Source: JBCBKP01 sp038746265 (GTDB taxonomy: Bacteria; Planctomycetota; Phycisphaerae; Phycisphaerales; UBA1924). From it: DNA of 64,000 nt. Below the pieces are notes generated by a model. It did no database searches and was not told the DNA's origin. It saw nothing but the letters and a program-made list of their open reading frames with translations. Positions 18,885-28,501 of the stretch are shown piece by piece (position 1 is the first letter of the stretch; every line of letters begins with the position of its first letter). The stretch is taken from the NCBI GenBank assembly GCA_038746265.1, contig JBCDKU010000001.1, positions 62,001-126,000 of the forward strand, written 5' to 3'. A program made the position numbers and the translations under genes.

Positions 18885-21800
18885 GGCTGACCTCCCGGAG
18901 GCGCGGGCGGCGCGTTGCCTCCCTGCTGTTCCTGCTGCTGCTCGCGGATCTGCTCGATCAGGTCGCGCGCGGTGTCGGCGATGCGCTGCTGCATGTTGCC
19001 GAGCGATTCCGGATCGATCGAGCCCACGCGGCTTTCGCCCGATTCATCGACGAGCCGTGTCAGGTCCGCGACCTGCTTCTGGAGCGAGCGGAGCAGCTTG
19101 AGCTGCTGGATGTTCTCGATGAGCGCGTCGGGCTGGCCCGAGCCGCCGCCGCCGCCACCCCCGCCGCCGCCCTCGCTGAACTCGTCCTCGGGCTGCTGCT
19201 GGTCGTCGCGGAGCGATTCGATCAGGCTGATGAGCACCTCGATCGCGCGCGACTGCGTCTGCACGACCGTGTCGGTCGCGCGGCCGCGCCGCAGCGCCGC
19301 GCCGGCCGCCCCCATGAGCCCGTCGAGCTGCTCGTGGGCGAGCTCGAAGACGATCGCGTCTTCCAATCCCTCGGTCGCGCCGAGTGCTTCCTGCAGTTGC
19401 TCCTGCAGGGTTTGCTGCCGCGTGCCGATGCCGCGGACCTCGCCGCGCTCGCGGCGGGCGAGGTCGCGCCCGACGAAGGTCTCGGTCTCGCCTCGGAGCG
19501 CGAGCTGCTGCTCGAGCGCGTCGCGGTAGGCCTGCTGCAGCTCGCGCTTCGCGCGGTCCTGCTCGCGCTGCTGCGCGTCCTCCTGAGCTTGCTTGGCGAT
19601 CTCGAGCGCTTCCTGCAGCTTCGCGAGCGACGTCCGCTCGTCTTCTTCGGCGCCGACAAGGTCGGGCGGGCCCTGCCGCAGGAACGTGATCGCGGTGGTC
19701 TGCGCTTTCAGGGCCTCGTCGAGCAGGCCCGCGATGCGGTCGAGCTCCTCGAACTGCATCTCGGCCGCCTCGGCCGCGACGCCGAGCGTGTTGCCGTTGA
19801 GCTCGATCATGCCGGCCGCGAGATTGATGTTCGCGCCGCCCTTGGCGAGATCGAGCCGTGTCAGCTCGTCGCGCTGGGCCTTGACAAGCTGTTCGAGCGA
19901 CTCGGCCAAGTCCGCCGCTTGGCGCTGCAGCTCGCGATCGCGGTTGCGGGCGGCGTTGTCGAGTTCTTCGAGGGCCTGCTCGAGCGCGTCGATCGCCTCG
20001 TCCTGCTGCTGGCGGGCCGAGGTGGTCTGGTTGTTCTGGATCTGCTCCGAGGCTTCTTCCAGCTTCTGCGGCACCTGCGCCTCGCGGCCCGCGCTCGCGG
20101 CCTGCTGCATTGCGGACGCCTGCGCGGGGTCTGCCTGCTGCATCTGCTGGGCCCGCTCGCTCAGCTCGTCGAGCGCCTGCTCGGCGCGTTCTGCCAGCTC
20201 GCGCTGGCGCTGCGCGATCTTCTCGAGGTCGGAGAGCTGCCGCTCGGTGAGGTCGTCGGTGGACTGCCCGAGCGTCTCGGCGCCGAGGCGTTCGGTGTCC
20301 TCGGCGAGCTCGCGCTGGTCTTCGAGCAGCCGCTCGACCGACCGGCGCACGAGCCAGCCGTCCTCGCCGCGATCGAGGAGCCGCACGAGGCTGCCGAGCT
20401 GGTCGCGGACTTCGGACTGGGCTTCGGAAGCCTGCTGCTCGGCGGAGCGCTGTTCCTCGTCCCGGCCCTGCTCAGCGTTCTGCTGCGCCTCGCCCAGCTG
20501 CTCGGCGGCGCGGTTGGACTGCTCGCCCGCCTCGGCGAGCATCCGCTCGGCGTCGTCGAGCAGGCCCTCGAGCGCTTCGTCTTCGAGGCCGTTGCGTTCG
20601 CGGCGCTCCTGGAGTTGCTGGAGCGCTTCGAGCTGGACGCCGAGGCGTTCGCCGAGACCGGCCTGGGCTTCACGGGCGGCGTCGCGCTGCTCGGTCTGTT
20701 CCTGTTCCGAAAGGTCTTCTTCCGAGTCCGACGCGACGCGGCGAGCGGCTTGCTCGACGTCGGCTTGCTGCTCGTCGAGACGGATCGCGGCGCGGCGGAC
20801 AGACTGGAGCTGATTGCGGATCTGCTCGATCAGCTCGGCTTCGCCGATAATGCGGAGCACGCGGATCGCCGAGCGGCCCGGGTCGCGCGAGGTCTCGCGC
20901 GGGTCGTACACATCGGCGGCGAGCGCGGTGATCCAGACCTCGTCGCCCGGATCGACGTCGAGCGTCGAGAGATCGAGCGCCGTCGTCAGTGTCGCGGCGC
21001 GTTCGGGCTCGCCCGACATGACATCGAACGTGCGCTCGGCGATGACCACGCCCTCGTCGTCCTCGCTCGCGAGTTCGGGCGCAGCGCCGACGGAGCCCGC
21101 GGGCGGGCGGGCGATCTGCTGGAGAAGCCAGACGCGCTCGAGCGCGAGGTCGTCGCGGCCCTCGCCGAGCAGATCGACGACAGCGGTCGCGAGCACGCGC
21201 TCGTCGCGGGCGGGCTCGGTGACGGCGGCGGTCGCGACCTGATCGGCGGCGACATCGAACGCGAAGACGGCTTCCTCGCGGCTGGTGAGGCCGTCGATGC
21301 CCTCGACGGAGACCGCGAGCCGTGCCGAGCGGGCAACGATGCCGCGGACGGCGATCGCGGCCTCGCTGTGCTCGACGGTGAACTGACCCGAGGCGAGCAG
21401 CGGGTCGAGCCACGCAGGGTTGCCGTCGGATGCGGCGAGCGGCTTGGTGAAGGCAAGGTCGAGGCTGATCATGGAGCCTTCGAGGATGGGGCCGATGACG
21501 CCGCGCTCGTCCTGACCGTCGCCGAGGTCGATCTCGCCGCCGACGAAGGAGGTGCCGGCGAGCAGGCCCTGGGCGTACTGGGGCGGTGTGACGGAGGCGG
21601 AGGCGGACGCGAGCGCGGGGGGATCGACGACGCGGACGCGGCGGGTGCGCGTCTGGTCGTCCTCGGTTTCGAGGGTGATCTCGACGACGCGCTCCGCGCC
21701 GGCGTCGGACTCGAACGCGCCGGGCTCGATGAGGCGTTCGAAGAGCCTGCCCCGGCGTCCGTCGAGCGCGGCGGCGTCGGCGGACTGGGCGGCGAGCACG

Positions 21801-22639
21801 ACGCGGCGTTCCTCGGAGCGGCGGCCGTTCTCGATGATGCGGTAGCGGGCGACGACCTCGGTGCGCTCGGGGTTGGCTGTTGGCTTGAGCAGCACCGCGC
21901 GGATCGGGAGGGCGCGATCGGAGGGGTGTACCTCGGCGAGCGCGACGGGCTCGACGTCGGTGCGGCTCGGCCAGCGGACGTCGCGCCAGGGCGTGAGCGT
22001 GCGGGCGAGGCCCGTCGAGGACGCGGTCGGGAAGGCGATCAGGAGTGTGAGCGCGACGGCGAAGCCGCCGACGGCCATGCCCGCGCCGCGCCAGCCGGCG
22101 GCGGGCCGGACGAGGCGGCGGATCGCGTGCGACTTCTTGAAGGCGGCGAGGGCACGCTCGGTGGTCTCGGCGCGCAGGTCGGCTGTCATCGGGCCCGGGT
22201 CGTGGCGGTCGCGTTCGAGCTCGAGGGCGCTGGTGAGCAGCCCGTCGAGGCCGCCGGCTCGGTCGGCTTTCTCGCCGCGGGCGGCGGCTTGCTCGGCGTG
22301 CTTGTCGAGCTTCTCGAGGCGCAGCGCGAGAACAGACAGGCGCGGGCGGAACTTGATGGCGGGCAGGAGCTCCTTGAGGAGCCAGAGCGCGAGCAGCGCG
22401 AGGAGGCTCGCGAGGATGAGCCAGCGGAAGGCGGAGGGGAAGCGGAGGAAGAAATCGATCAGGCCCGCGACGGCGAGGGCGGCGACGGCGCCGCCGATGA
22501 GCAGGCCCGTCGCGTGGGCGAGGAGCATGAGCTTGGCGCGTCCGCGTGCGTCGCGGAGGGCGCGGCGGACCGGGCCGAGCCGCCGGGGAGCGTTGGTGCT
22601 CCTGGCGTTCGGCGTGTTGCTCTTGGTCTTGCTCGGCAT
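18881..22639 (-). CDS. Giant membrane protein with Gln/Glu-rich coiled coil, DUF4175-like
   Basis: 1252-residue protein. N-terminal basic tail, then two adjacent transmembrane helices (about 40-90) and a third near 190-210. A beta-rich extracytoplasmic region follows (about 230-620), containing DPPALASASASVTPPQY, which resembles the DUF4175 class. Residues about 630-1150 are a very long Gln/Glu/Ala/Arg coiled coil. Near the C terminus there is a run of about ten glycines, then another helix and a Gln-rich, Pro-rich tail. The ATG at 22639 has GGGGGA just upstream; the earlier ATG at 22681 has no ribosome binding site. Its stop overlaps the next GTG start. It probably spans the periplasm as a scaffold; this is inference. 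Confidence 0.85.
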   Translation of the reverse strand: MPSKTKSNTPNARSTNAPRRLGPVRRALRDARGRAKLMLLAHATGLLIGGAVAALAVAGLIDFFLRFPSAFRWLILASLLALLALWLLKELLPAIKFRPRLSVLALRLEKLDKHAEQAAARGEKADRAGGLDGLLTSALELERDRHDPGPMTADLRAETTERALAAFKKSHAIRRLVRPAAGWRGAGMAVGGFAVALTLLIAFPTASSTGLARTLTPWRDVRWPSRTDVEPVALAEVHPSDRALPIRAVLLKPTANPERTEVVARYRIIENGRRSEERRVVLAAQSADAAALDGRRGRLFERLIEPGAFESDAGAERVVEITLETEDDQTRTRRVRVVDPPALASASASVTPPQYAQGLLAGTSFVGGEIDLGDGQDERGVIGPILEGSMISLDLAFTKPLAASDGNPAWLDPLLASGQFTVEHSEAAIAVRGIVARSARLAVSVEGIDGLTSREEAVFAFDVAADQVATAAVTEPARDERVLATAVVDLLGEGRDDLALERVWLLQQIARPPAGSVGAAPELASEDDEGVVIAERTFDVMSGEPERAATLTTALDLSTLDVDPGDEVWITALAADVYDPRETSRDPGRSAIRVLRIIGEAELIEQIRNQLQSVRRAAIRLDEQQADVEQAARRVASDSEEDLSEQEQTEQRDAAREAQAGLGERLGVQLEALQQLQERRERNGLEDEALEGLLDDAERMLAEAGEQSNRAAEQLGEAQQNAEQGRDEEQRSAEQQASEAQSEVRDQLGSLVRLLDRGEDGWLVRRSVERLLEDQRELAEDTERLGAETLGQSTDDLTERQLSDLEKIAQRQRELAERAEQALDELSERAQQMQQADPAQASAMQQAASAGREAQVPQKLEEASEQIQNNQTTSARQQQDEAIDALEQALEELDNAARNRDRELQRQAADLAESLEQLVKAQRDELTRLDLAKGGANINLAAGMIELNGNTLGVAAEAAEMQFEELDRIAGLLDEALKAQTTAITFLRQGPPDLVGAEEDERTSLAKLQEALEIAKQAQEDAQQREQDRAKRELQQAYRDALEQQLALRGETETFVGRDLARRERGEVRGIGTRQQTLQEQLQEALGATEGLEDAIVFELAHEQLDGLMGAAGAALRRGRATDTVVQTQSRAIEVLISLIESLRDDQQQPEDEFSEGGGGGGGGGGSGQPDALIENIQQLKLLRSLQKQVADLTRLVDESGESRVGSIDPESLGNMQQRIADTARDLIEQIREQQQEQQGGNAPPAPPGGQP

Positions 22640-22817
22640 GTGTCCCCCGGCGGGTGAGCGTTTCGCCCTGCCCGCCTCCATGATGACAGATTCGGCTCGG
22701 CGGGCGGTTCCGGTTCGGTCTCACCCGCGCCGACCCCAGATTGTTGCGTGCGGCGGGGTGCGGCCGCAAGGGAAATAGCCGTACAAACCACAAAACGGCG
22801 CACGGCGGTGGTCTGTG

Positions 22818-25175
22818 TCAGGACAGTCGGATGATTTTGCGCCCGATCCATTCCAGTCCGGCGAGAAGAACGAGGGCGATCAGGAACGGGGGCGTGTCCC
22901 AGAGGGTGGCGATCTCGGGGGCGGCGATGATGGTGCGAGAGCGGTTGGGGAGCAGGTCGGGCAGGGTGTCGAGGGCGGTGGGCAGGATGACGGCGCCGCC
23001 GGTCTGCTCGGCGAGCTCGGCGAGGAGGGCGTGGTCGGTTTCGGGCTGGCGGAGCTCGTCGTCGGCGGCGACGACGGTGGCGATGAGTTCGAGCCCGAGC
23101 CCGGCGAGGAGGGGTTCATCGGCGCGGAGGGCGTAGCTGCCCGGGCGCTGCGGGAACCAGGTCGCGAGGTATTCGGCGGAGCCCCGCTCGCCCGCGATGG
23201 TGTCGGCGGCGCCCGATTCGAGCTCGAGGGTCTCGCGGGTGCCGTCGTTGGATTCGACGATGACGGTGACGGACGCGGGCGCGGCGTCGAGGAGCGCCTG
23301 ATCGAAGAGGCGGACGGCGACGGTCGCGGGCGCGCCGGCGACGGGTTCGTCGGGCGCGACCTCGAGGACGGCGCGCTGGGCGGCGCGCTCAACGCGCTCG
23401 CGGGCGAGCAGGCGGAGCATGGGGAGCCAGAAGCGTTCGATGAGGTCCTCGCCGCGGCCGTAGCGCCAGCGCCAGATCTCGTCGGTGGCGACATAGATCA
23501 CGCGGCCCGCGCCGAAGCGCATGGAGAGGACGGCGGGCGAGGCGGGGCCCCCATCGACGGGGATGGCGGAGGCGAAGGTCTCGGCGGCGGGCTTGAGCGT
23601 GCTCGGCGGGATCGCTTGGGCCCAGCGGAGGCGGGACCATCCGGTGCGCGGGTCGGAGACCCTGCCGGCCCAGATCTCGCCCGAGCCCTGCTCGCCGGCT
23701 TCTCCCAGTTCGAGCAGGCCCAGGCGTTCGGCGGCGATCTCGCGGCGGACGGTGACGTCTCCATCGATGAGGTCGAGCCCTGAGGGGTTGGAGCCCGAGC
23801 CCTGGGCGCTGACGCGCATGGGGAGCAGGTCGTCCATGGGGGTGTCGCGCCAGGAGCCGGGCGTGGCGCTGGGGCCGCCGAGCCAGAGAAGGCCCGCGCC
23901 GCGGTCGGCGATGTGCCGCTTGAGTGTCTCGAGCTGCTCGACGCCCAGGAGTTCGCCGCGCATGTCGCCCAGGATGACGACGTCGAAGCGGTCCCACTCT
24001 TCGGGTGAGACGGGCAGGGTGTTGATGATGATGTCGCCCTCCTGCTGGTAGCGGCGGGCGGCGGCGAGGATGAGCGAGGAGCTGGAGATCGAGCCTTCGC
24101 GGAGCAGCAGGCCCTTGAGGTAGCGCTGCTCCCAGCGGGGCGCGCCGTCGAGGTAGAGCACGCGGATGGGGCCCGAGACGACCTCGAGGGTTTGAGCAAC
24201 CGCGTTGTTGGACGCGATGAGGTCGCCCGGGATGCCTCCATCGGCGAGCCGGACGATGAGCTCGCGCTCGCCGGCGGTGTCGATCTTGGTGGAGAGCAGG
24301 GCTTCGCCCGTATCGCTTGCTTCGGTGCGGTCGAGGACGAGGCCTGTCGAGGCTTCGACGAGCTCGACGATCGCGCCCTCGGGGGAGCCGCCGCCGCCGA
24401 GGCGGTCGATCTGGACTCGGAAGGGCACGACGTCCTCGGCGAAGACGACGGAGGGTGCGCGGACGGCGCGGACGGACCAGTCGGTGCGGGGCTCGGGGCT
24501 GCCGAGCGGGACGACAAAGACGGGGACCTGCTCTGCCTGGAGCCGGTTGAGGATGCGGCGGCTCGGGGGCTCGGCGGCGCGTCCGTCGCTGAAGAGGACG
24601 ACGCCCGAGACGGGCTTGGCGGCGACCTTGCGGAGCGCGCCGTCGAGGGCGGCGTTGATGGAGGTGCGGCGGCCCGCGGGGTCGAGCAGGGTCGGCGCGC
24701 CCGTTTGGGTGCTGGCGAGGTCGTAGGTGGTGGCGTCGAAGCCGATCCAGGAGAGGCGCTTGTCGCTGTTGAGCGTGTCGAGCGTCGGGGCGGCGGTGGT
24801 GAGCGCGGACTGGAGCTCGCTTTCGCGTGTGCCGAGGTTGTCCGGGGCGTCGGGGATGGTCATGGAGACCGAGCGATCGACGACGCCCACGACCCAGTCG
24901 CGTTCGACGGAGCTGCGGGAGCGTTCGAGGCGCGGGCCCGCGAGCATGACGGCGAGCAGGACGATCACGAGGGCGCGGAGGCCCGCGAGGGCGACGCGGG
25001 CGCGGGAGGGCGCTTCGAGGCGGGTGTAGCTCCAGGCGGCGAGGGCGATCGCGGCGACGACGACGAGGGCCCAGAGGTAGGCGGGGAGGGGTCGGTCCCA
25101 GCCGAGCTGGACGCCGTCGGCGCCGAAGCCGAGGCCGTCTGCCAGACCGAAGATGGAGTTGAGGAGGTCGTTCAC
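22818..25175 (-). CDS. VWA/glutamine-amidotransferase-like membrane protein of Bat-like cluster
   Basis: 785-residue membrane protein. Two N-terminal transmembrane helices (about 30-75) precede a von Willebrand A domain whose MIDAS-type motif reads VVDRSVSM. A GATase1-like fold follows: RVLYLDGAPRWEQRYLKG, FDVVILGDMRGELLG, GAGLLWLGG. Later there are beta domains and a C-terminal transmembrane helix (PPFLIALVLLAGLEWIG). The start is GTG at 25175 overlapping the upstream stop as GTGA; the in-frame extension to 25310 is inside the previous gene. Paralogues in planctomycetes and Bacteroidetes neighbour BatA and DUF58. A gap of 178 bases separates it from the next gene in the cluster. Confidence 0.88.
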   Translation of the reverse strand: MNDLLNSIFGLADGLGFGADGVQLGWDRPLPAYLWALVVVAAIALAAWSYTRLEAPSRARVALAGLRALVIVLLAVMLAGPRLERSRSSVERDWVVGVVDRSVSMTIPDAPDNLGTRESELQSALTTAAPTLDTLNSDKRLSWIGFDATTYDLASTQTGAPTLLDPAGRRTSINAALDGALRKVAAKPVSGVVLFSDGRAAEPPSRRILNRLQAEQVPVFVVPLGSPEPRTDWSVRAVRAPSVVFAEDVVPFRVQIDRLGGGGSPEGAIVELVEASTGLVLDRTEASDTGEALLSTKIDTAGERELIVRLADGGIPGDLIASNNAVAQTLEVVSGPIRVLYLDGAPRWEQRYLKGLLLREGSISSSSLILAAARRYQQEGDIIINTLPVSPEEWDRFDVVILGDMRGELLGVEQLETLKRHIADRGAGLLWLGGPSATPGSWRDTPMDDLLPMRVSAQGSGSNPSGLDLIDGDVTVRREIAAERLGLLELGEAGEQGSGEIWAGRVSDPRTGWSRLRWAQAIPPSTLKPAAETFASAIPVDGGPASPAVLSMRFGAGRVIYVATDEIWRWRYGRGEDLIERFWLPMLRLLARERVERAAQRAVLEVAPDEPVAGAPATVAVRLFDQALLDAAPASVTVIVESNDGTRETLELESGAADTIAGERGSAEYLATWFPQRPGSYALRADEPLLAGLGLELIATVVAADDELRQPETDHALLAELAEQTGGAVILPTALDTLPDLLPNRSRTIIAAPEIATLWDTPPFLIALVLLAGLEWIGRKIIRLS

Positions 25176-27442
25176 GCGCGGGCCGCCTCTCGTGCTCGGT
25201 CCTGGATGGGCGTCGCGGAGGTGCCCTTGAGGGCGTGGCTGGCGTAGCGGGCGAGGATCAGCTCGGCGAGCCCGACCGCGAGTGCGAGGGCGAGCAGGGG
25301 CATGTCCCACGGGGTGCGGTCGTTGGTGTCCACGGCTGCCTGGGTGTTCTCGGCGGGTTCGCCCTCGGCGGCGAGCCAGCGGACGGCGACGGGACCCGTC
25401 TGCGCTTCGGCGCCGGTGAGCCAGGCGGTGACGAGGTCGCGGTCGTTGGGGGCGGTCTCGGAGGCCTGCGGGTCGTGGCGGACGAGCAGCAGGCCCTGGT
25501 CGCGTGATTCCTCATCGACGGCGCGCCACCAGCCGGCGGTGCGGAGGGGCGGGGTGACGCCCGGCGCGACGCGTTGGCTGCGCTGACCCCGGACGATCTC
25601 GGTGGTGCGCGGCGGCAGGAGCGTGGTGCTCGCGCGGTCGCCCGCGGTCGCGGCGCGGGCGGAGGTAGACGCGCCGACGCCCGATCTGACGAGCTCCTGC
25701 ATGAGCGGGACGAACAGGGGTTTGGCGGCGAGCTCGGACCAGGTGGGGTCGATCGCGGTGGTGAAGAGGGTGATCGTGCCCCGGGAGCTGGGCGGAGTGA
25801 TCTGGGCGGCGATGGGCGAGCCGGTTTCGGTGACGAGCAGGGGGCGCACGGACTCGGATGAATCGAGGTCGAGGCGCTGGAAGACGCGGACGGCGCCGGC
25901 GAGCGCGGGGAGCTCGCCCTGCAGGAGGGCGAGGGGGGAGCTGTCCTCGATCGTGAACTCGGTGGCGAGGCGCTCGGGGGCCGGGGGCTCGGTGATGTCG
26001 CGCGCGACGGCGAGGTCGGTATCGATCGCTTCGGCGAGGGCATCGGGCCAGGTGTTCGCGCCCTTGGCGGCGGGGGGCGCGATGATCAGTGGCTTGCCCG
26101 CGCGGACGAAGGTCGCGAGGCGGGCCCAGCTTCCGGCGTTGACGAGGTCGGGGCGGAGAACGACGACGGCGTCGAGCTGCGCGAGGCGGGGGGCGTCGAG
26201 GGAAGCGGGGTCGAGATCAACGGGCTCGATGCCCGCGGAGAGCTCGGGGGTGGGGCGGAGGGCGGCGCGGACCCAGTCGGCGGGCTCGAAGTCGTTGACG
26301 CCCACGCGGCGGCCGAAGCGGGCGCGGGCGACGACGCCCACGCGGAGCTCGCGCTTGAGCTCGATGGCGGCGAGCTGGGTGTCGTCGGCGGTGATGGTGT
26401 TCTGCAGGTCGGTCGATTCGACGGCGGCCTCGACGAGGAGCGCGCCGTCGCGGCGGATCTCGTCTAGGCGGGGGAGGGCGAGCGTGACGGCGGCGACGCG
26501 GTCGCCCGGCTCGAAGCTCACGCGGGCGCGGGTGACGCGGGCGTCGCCCGTGGGGGTCTCGGTCTCGCCCGGCTCGCGGAGGCGGAGGGTGACGGTCGCG
26601 GTCGCGGCGGCGGCGGACGAGCCCTCGTCGCGCCCGACGACGACGCGGACCTGGCGGACGGACGCGCCGGGCCCGGTGATCTGGACGCGGCGGACGGGCT
26701 CGACGAGCTGGATCCAGGCGTTGCCCGCGGCGGCGCCGGCGGGTGTGATCGCGGAGAGCGAGACCGCGCCGTCCTGTGCGAGGGCGGCGAGGGAGTCGGC
26801 GTCGGTGATGGAGCCGCTGCGGAAGCCCGAGAGCAGGACGACGGTCGCGCGGGTGGCGCCCGCGTCGTCCTGGGTGGTCGCGCCCTCGACGGCGGCGGTG
26901 GCGGCGGCGATGGCTTCGGGCCAGTTCGCGCGGCTGTCGGTGGGCTGGGCGTTGGTGATGAGACGGCCCACGGCGGCGAGATCGGTGGAGGCGGGCGTGA
27001 CGACGGGGTCGGCGGGGCCTCCCGCGAGGATCAGCGCGGCGCGGTCGCCTCTGCCGACATCGAGCGAATCGAGGACGGTGGCTGCGACGGCTTTGGAGCG
27101 GTCGAGCTCGGTGGAGCCGTCGGCGGTGGCGACGCGGCTGGTCAGGGAGTTATCGAGGACGAGGACGACGGTGCGGGGGCCCGCGCCGCCCAGCGCGCCT
27201 TCTCCCAGGAGCGGCCTGCCGATGGCGAGTGCGGCGAGGGCGATGAGCAGGCAGCGGAGTGCGAGCAGGATGAGCTGCTCGAGCTGCATGCGGCGGCGCT
27301 GCTTTTTGTACGCCTCGATGAGGAAGCGCATGGCCGCGAACTTCATGGGTTTGCGGCGGCGGCGCATGAGGATGTGGATGAGGATCGGGATCGCGACGGC
27401 GGCGAGGCCCGCGCCGAGCAGGATGGGGTTGAGGAAGCTCAT
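25172..27442 (-). CDS. BatA-like membrane protein with N-terminal double-TM and VWA domain
   Basis: 756-residue protein. It begins MSFLNPILLGAGLAAVAIPI, the typical BatA N-terminal double-membrane region (FLNP..L.G...iaiPiliH). MRRRRKPMKFAAMRFL follows, then a second helix. A VWA domain begins at TVVLVLDNSLTS, with an imperfect MIDAS (DxSxT), and continues through about residue 250. The rest is beta-rich, and a last transmembrane helix (MPLLALALAVGLAELILARY) ends the protein. It overlaps both neighbours by 4 nt (ATGA and GTGA). Family members are linked genetically to MoxR ATPases; none is present in this window. Confidence 0.9.
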   Translation of the reverse strand: MSFLNPILLGAGLAAVAIPILIHILMRRRRKPMKFAAMRFLIEAYKKQRRRMQLEQLILLALRCLLIALAALAIGRPLLGEGALGGAGPRTVVLVLDNSLTSRVATADGSTELDRSKAVAATVLDSLDVGRGDRAALILAGGPADPVVTPASTDLAAVGRLITNAQPTDSRANWPEAIAAATAAVEGATTQDDAGATRATVVLLSGFRSGSITDADSLAALAQDGAVSLSAITPAGAAAGNAWIQLVEPVRRVQITGPGASVRQVRVVVGRDEGSSAAAATATVTLRLREPGETETPTGDARVTRARVSFEPGDRVAAVTLALPRLDEIRRDGALLVEAAVESTDLQNTITADDTQLAAIELKRELRVGVVARARFGRRVGVNDFEPADWVRAALRPTPELSAGIEPVDLDPASLDAPRLAQLDAVVVLRPDLVNAGSWARLATFVRAGKPLIIAPPAAKGANTWPDALAEAIDTDLAVARDITEPPAPERLATEFTIEDSSPLALLQGELPALAGAVRVFQRLDLDSSESVRPLLVTETGSPIAAQITPPSSRGTITLFTTAIDPTWSELAAKPLFVPLMQELVRSGVGASTSARAATAGDRASTTLLPPRTTEIVRGQRSQRVAPGVTPPLRTAGWWRAVDEESRDQGLLLVRHDPQASETAPNDRDLVTAWLTGAEAQTGPVAVRWLAAEGEPAENTQAAVDTNDRTPWDMPLLALALAVGLAELILARYASHALKGTSATPIQDRAREAARA

Positions 27443-28467
27443 CCGTGCTTGCTCCGCTTGAGCAGGGCGTTGCGGCGGGCGACGTAGGCGGCGAGGGGCG
27501 GGCCCAGCCAGTCGTGGGTGCCGAACTGCTGGACGTCGAAGCCGAAGGAGCGGAAGAGCTTGTCGAGCTTGCGGTTGTGCTCGGAGATGGCGTCGAGGTA
27601 GCCCGCGCGGAGGGCGCGGGGATCGACCCGGAGCGTGCCTTCGCCCTCGAGGCCCTCGAAGGGCGCGGCGTCGGCGAAGGCGAAGTCGGTCTCAGAGCGG
27701 TCGAGGATCTGGAAGGCGATCACGTCGTGCCCGCGGTGCTTGACGCGGGCGAGGGCGGTGCGGACGGCGTCGAGATCGGTGAAGAAGTCGCTGATGACGA
27801 CGAGCATCGCGCGGTTGGTGATGGAGCCCAGCACCTGATCGATCGCGCGGGGGAAATCGGTCGGGGCGTCCACGGTCTCGGTGGAGAGCGCACCGACGAT
27901 CTGTCGCCACGTGCCGCGGCTGCTGGAGCGGCCGACCATGGCGCGGATCTCATCGGCGAAGACGACGAGCCCGGAGCGGTCGCCCTGTCGCAGGGTGACG
28001 TAGGAGAGGGCCGCGGCGAGCGCGGTGGCGTGGTCGAACTTGGTCCAGTTGGTGCGGCCGTCGAGTGACTGCTTGGCGCCCTCGCCCGAGGCGGACTCGA
28101 AGCTTCGGGTGCCGTAGTTCATGGAGCCCGAGCTATCGACCAGGACGACGAGATCGAGGTTGGTTTCCTGCTGGTACTGCTTGACCTGGAGCTTGTCGGT
28201 CTTGGCGTAGACCTTCCAGTCGAGGTGGCGGAGGTCATCGCCCGGCGAGTAGGCGCGGTGCTGGGCGAACTCGACGGAGACGCCGCGGTAGGGCGAGCGG
28301 TGCATGCCGCTCATGACGCCCTCGACGATCATCTTGGCGCGGAGCTCGAAGGAGCCGAGTCGGGCGAGGGTCTGGGGGTGCAGGTAGAGCGACGCGTCGG
28401 GCTGCTTGGCGTCGGCGGATGAGGCGGCGCTGGATGTCGATCGCTGTTCCGCGGGTGCGGCGTCCAT
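27439..28467 (-). CDS. DUF58 family protein
   Basis: 342-residue cytoplasmic protein with the diagnostic DUF58 block GVSVEFAQHRAYSPGDDLRH followed by LDWKVYAKTDKL, then a VWA-like fold whose MIDAS motif is intact (VDSSGSM). A Ser/Ala-rich N-terminal tail of about 25 residues precedes it. In MoxR-linked operons DUF58 proteins act with an AAA ATPase in envelope or metal-cofactor assembly. Here the gene heads the BatA-like/VWA/coiled-coil series and its stop overlaps the BatA-like start. Only 34 bases separate it from the upstream exported-protein gene, so co-transcription is likely. Confidence 0.93.
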   Translation of the reverse strand: MDAAPAEQRSTSSAASSADAKQPDASLYLHPQTLARLGSFELRAKMIVEGVMSGMHRSPYRGVSVEFAQHRAYSPGDDLRHLDWKVYAKTDKLQVKQYQQETNLDLVVLVDSSGSMNYGTRSFESASGEGAKQSLDGRTNWTKFDHATALAAALSYVTLRQGDRSGLVVFADEIRAMVGRSSSRGTWRQIVGALSTETVDAPTDFPRAIDQVLGSITNRAMLVVISDFFTDLDAVRTALARVKHRGHDVIAFQILDRSETDFAFADAAPFEGLEGEGTLRVDPRALRAGYLDAISEHNRKLDKLFRSFGFDVQQFGTHDWLGPPLAAYVARRNALLKRSKHG

Positions 28468-28501
28468 GGTGTGATGGTACCGGCGGGGGCGCGGGGCGCG
28501 G

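Noticed and set aside
19334..22657. Open frame of 1107 codons on the plus strand
   Set aside because: It lies entirely opposite the coiled-coil protein gene. Its composition (Leu/Glu/Arg/Ala monotony) mirrors GC-rich antisense codons, and it has no ribosome binding site. The same holds for other long antisense frames at 1109-2359, 5071-7518, 7582-9240, 20670-22793, 25602-27461, 33380-35032, 37171-39201 and 61082-62530.
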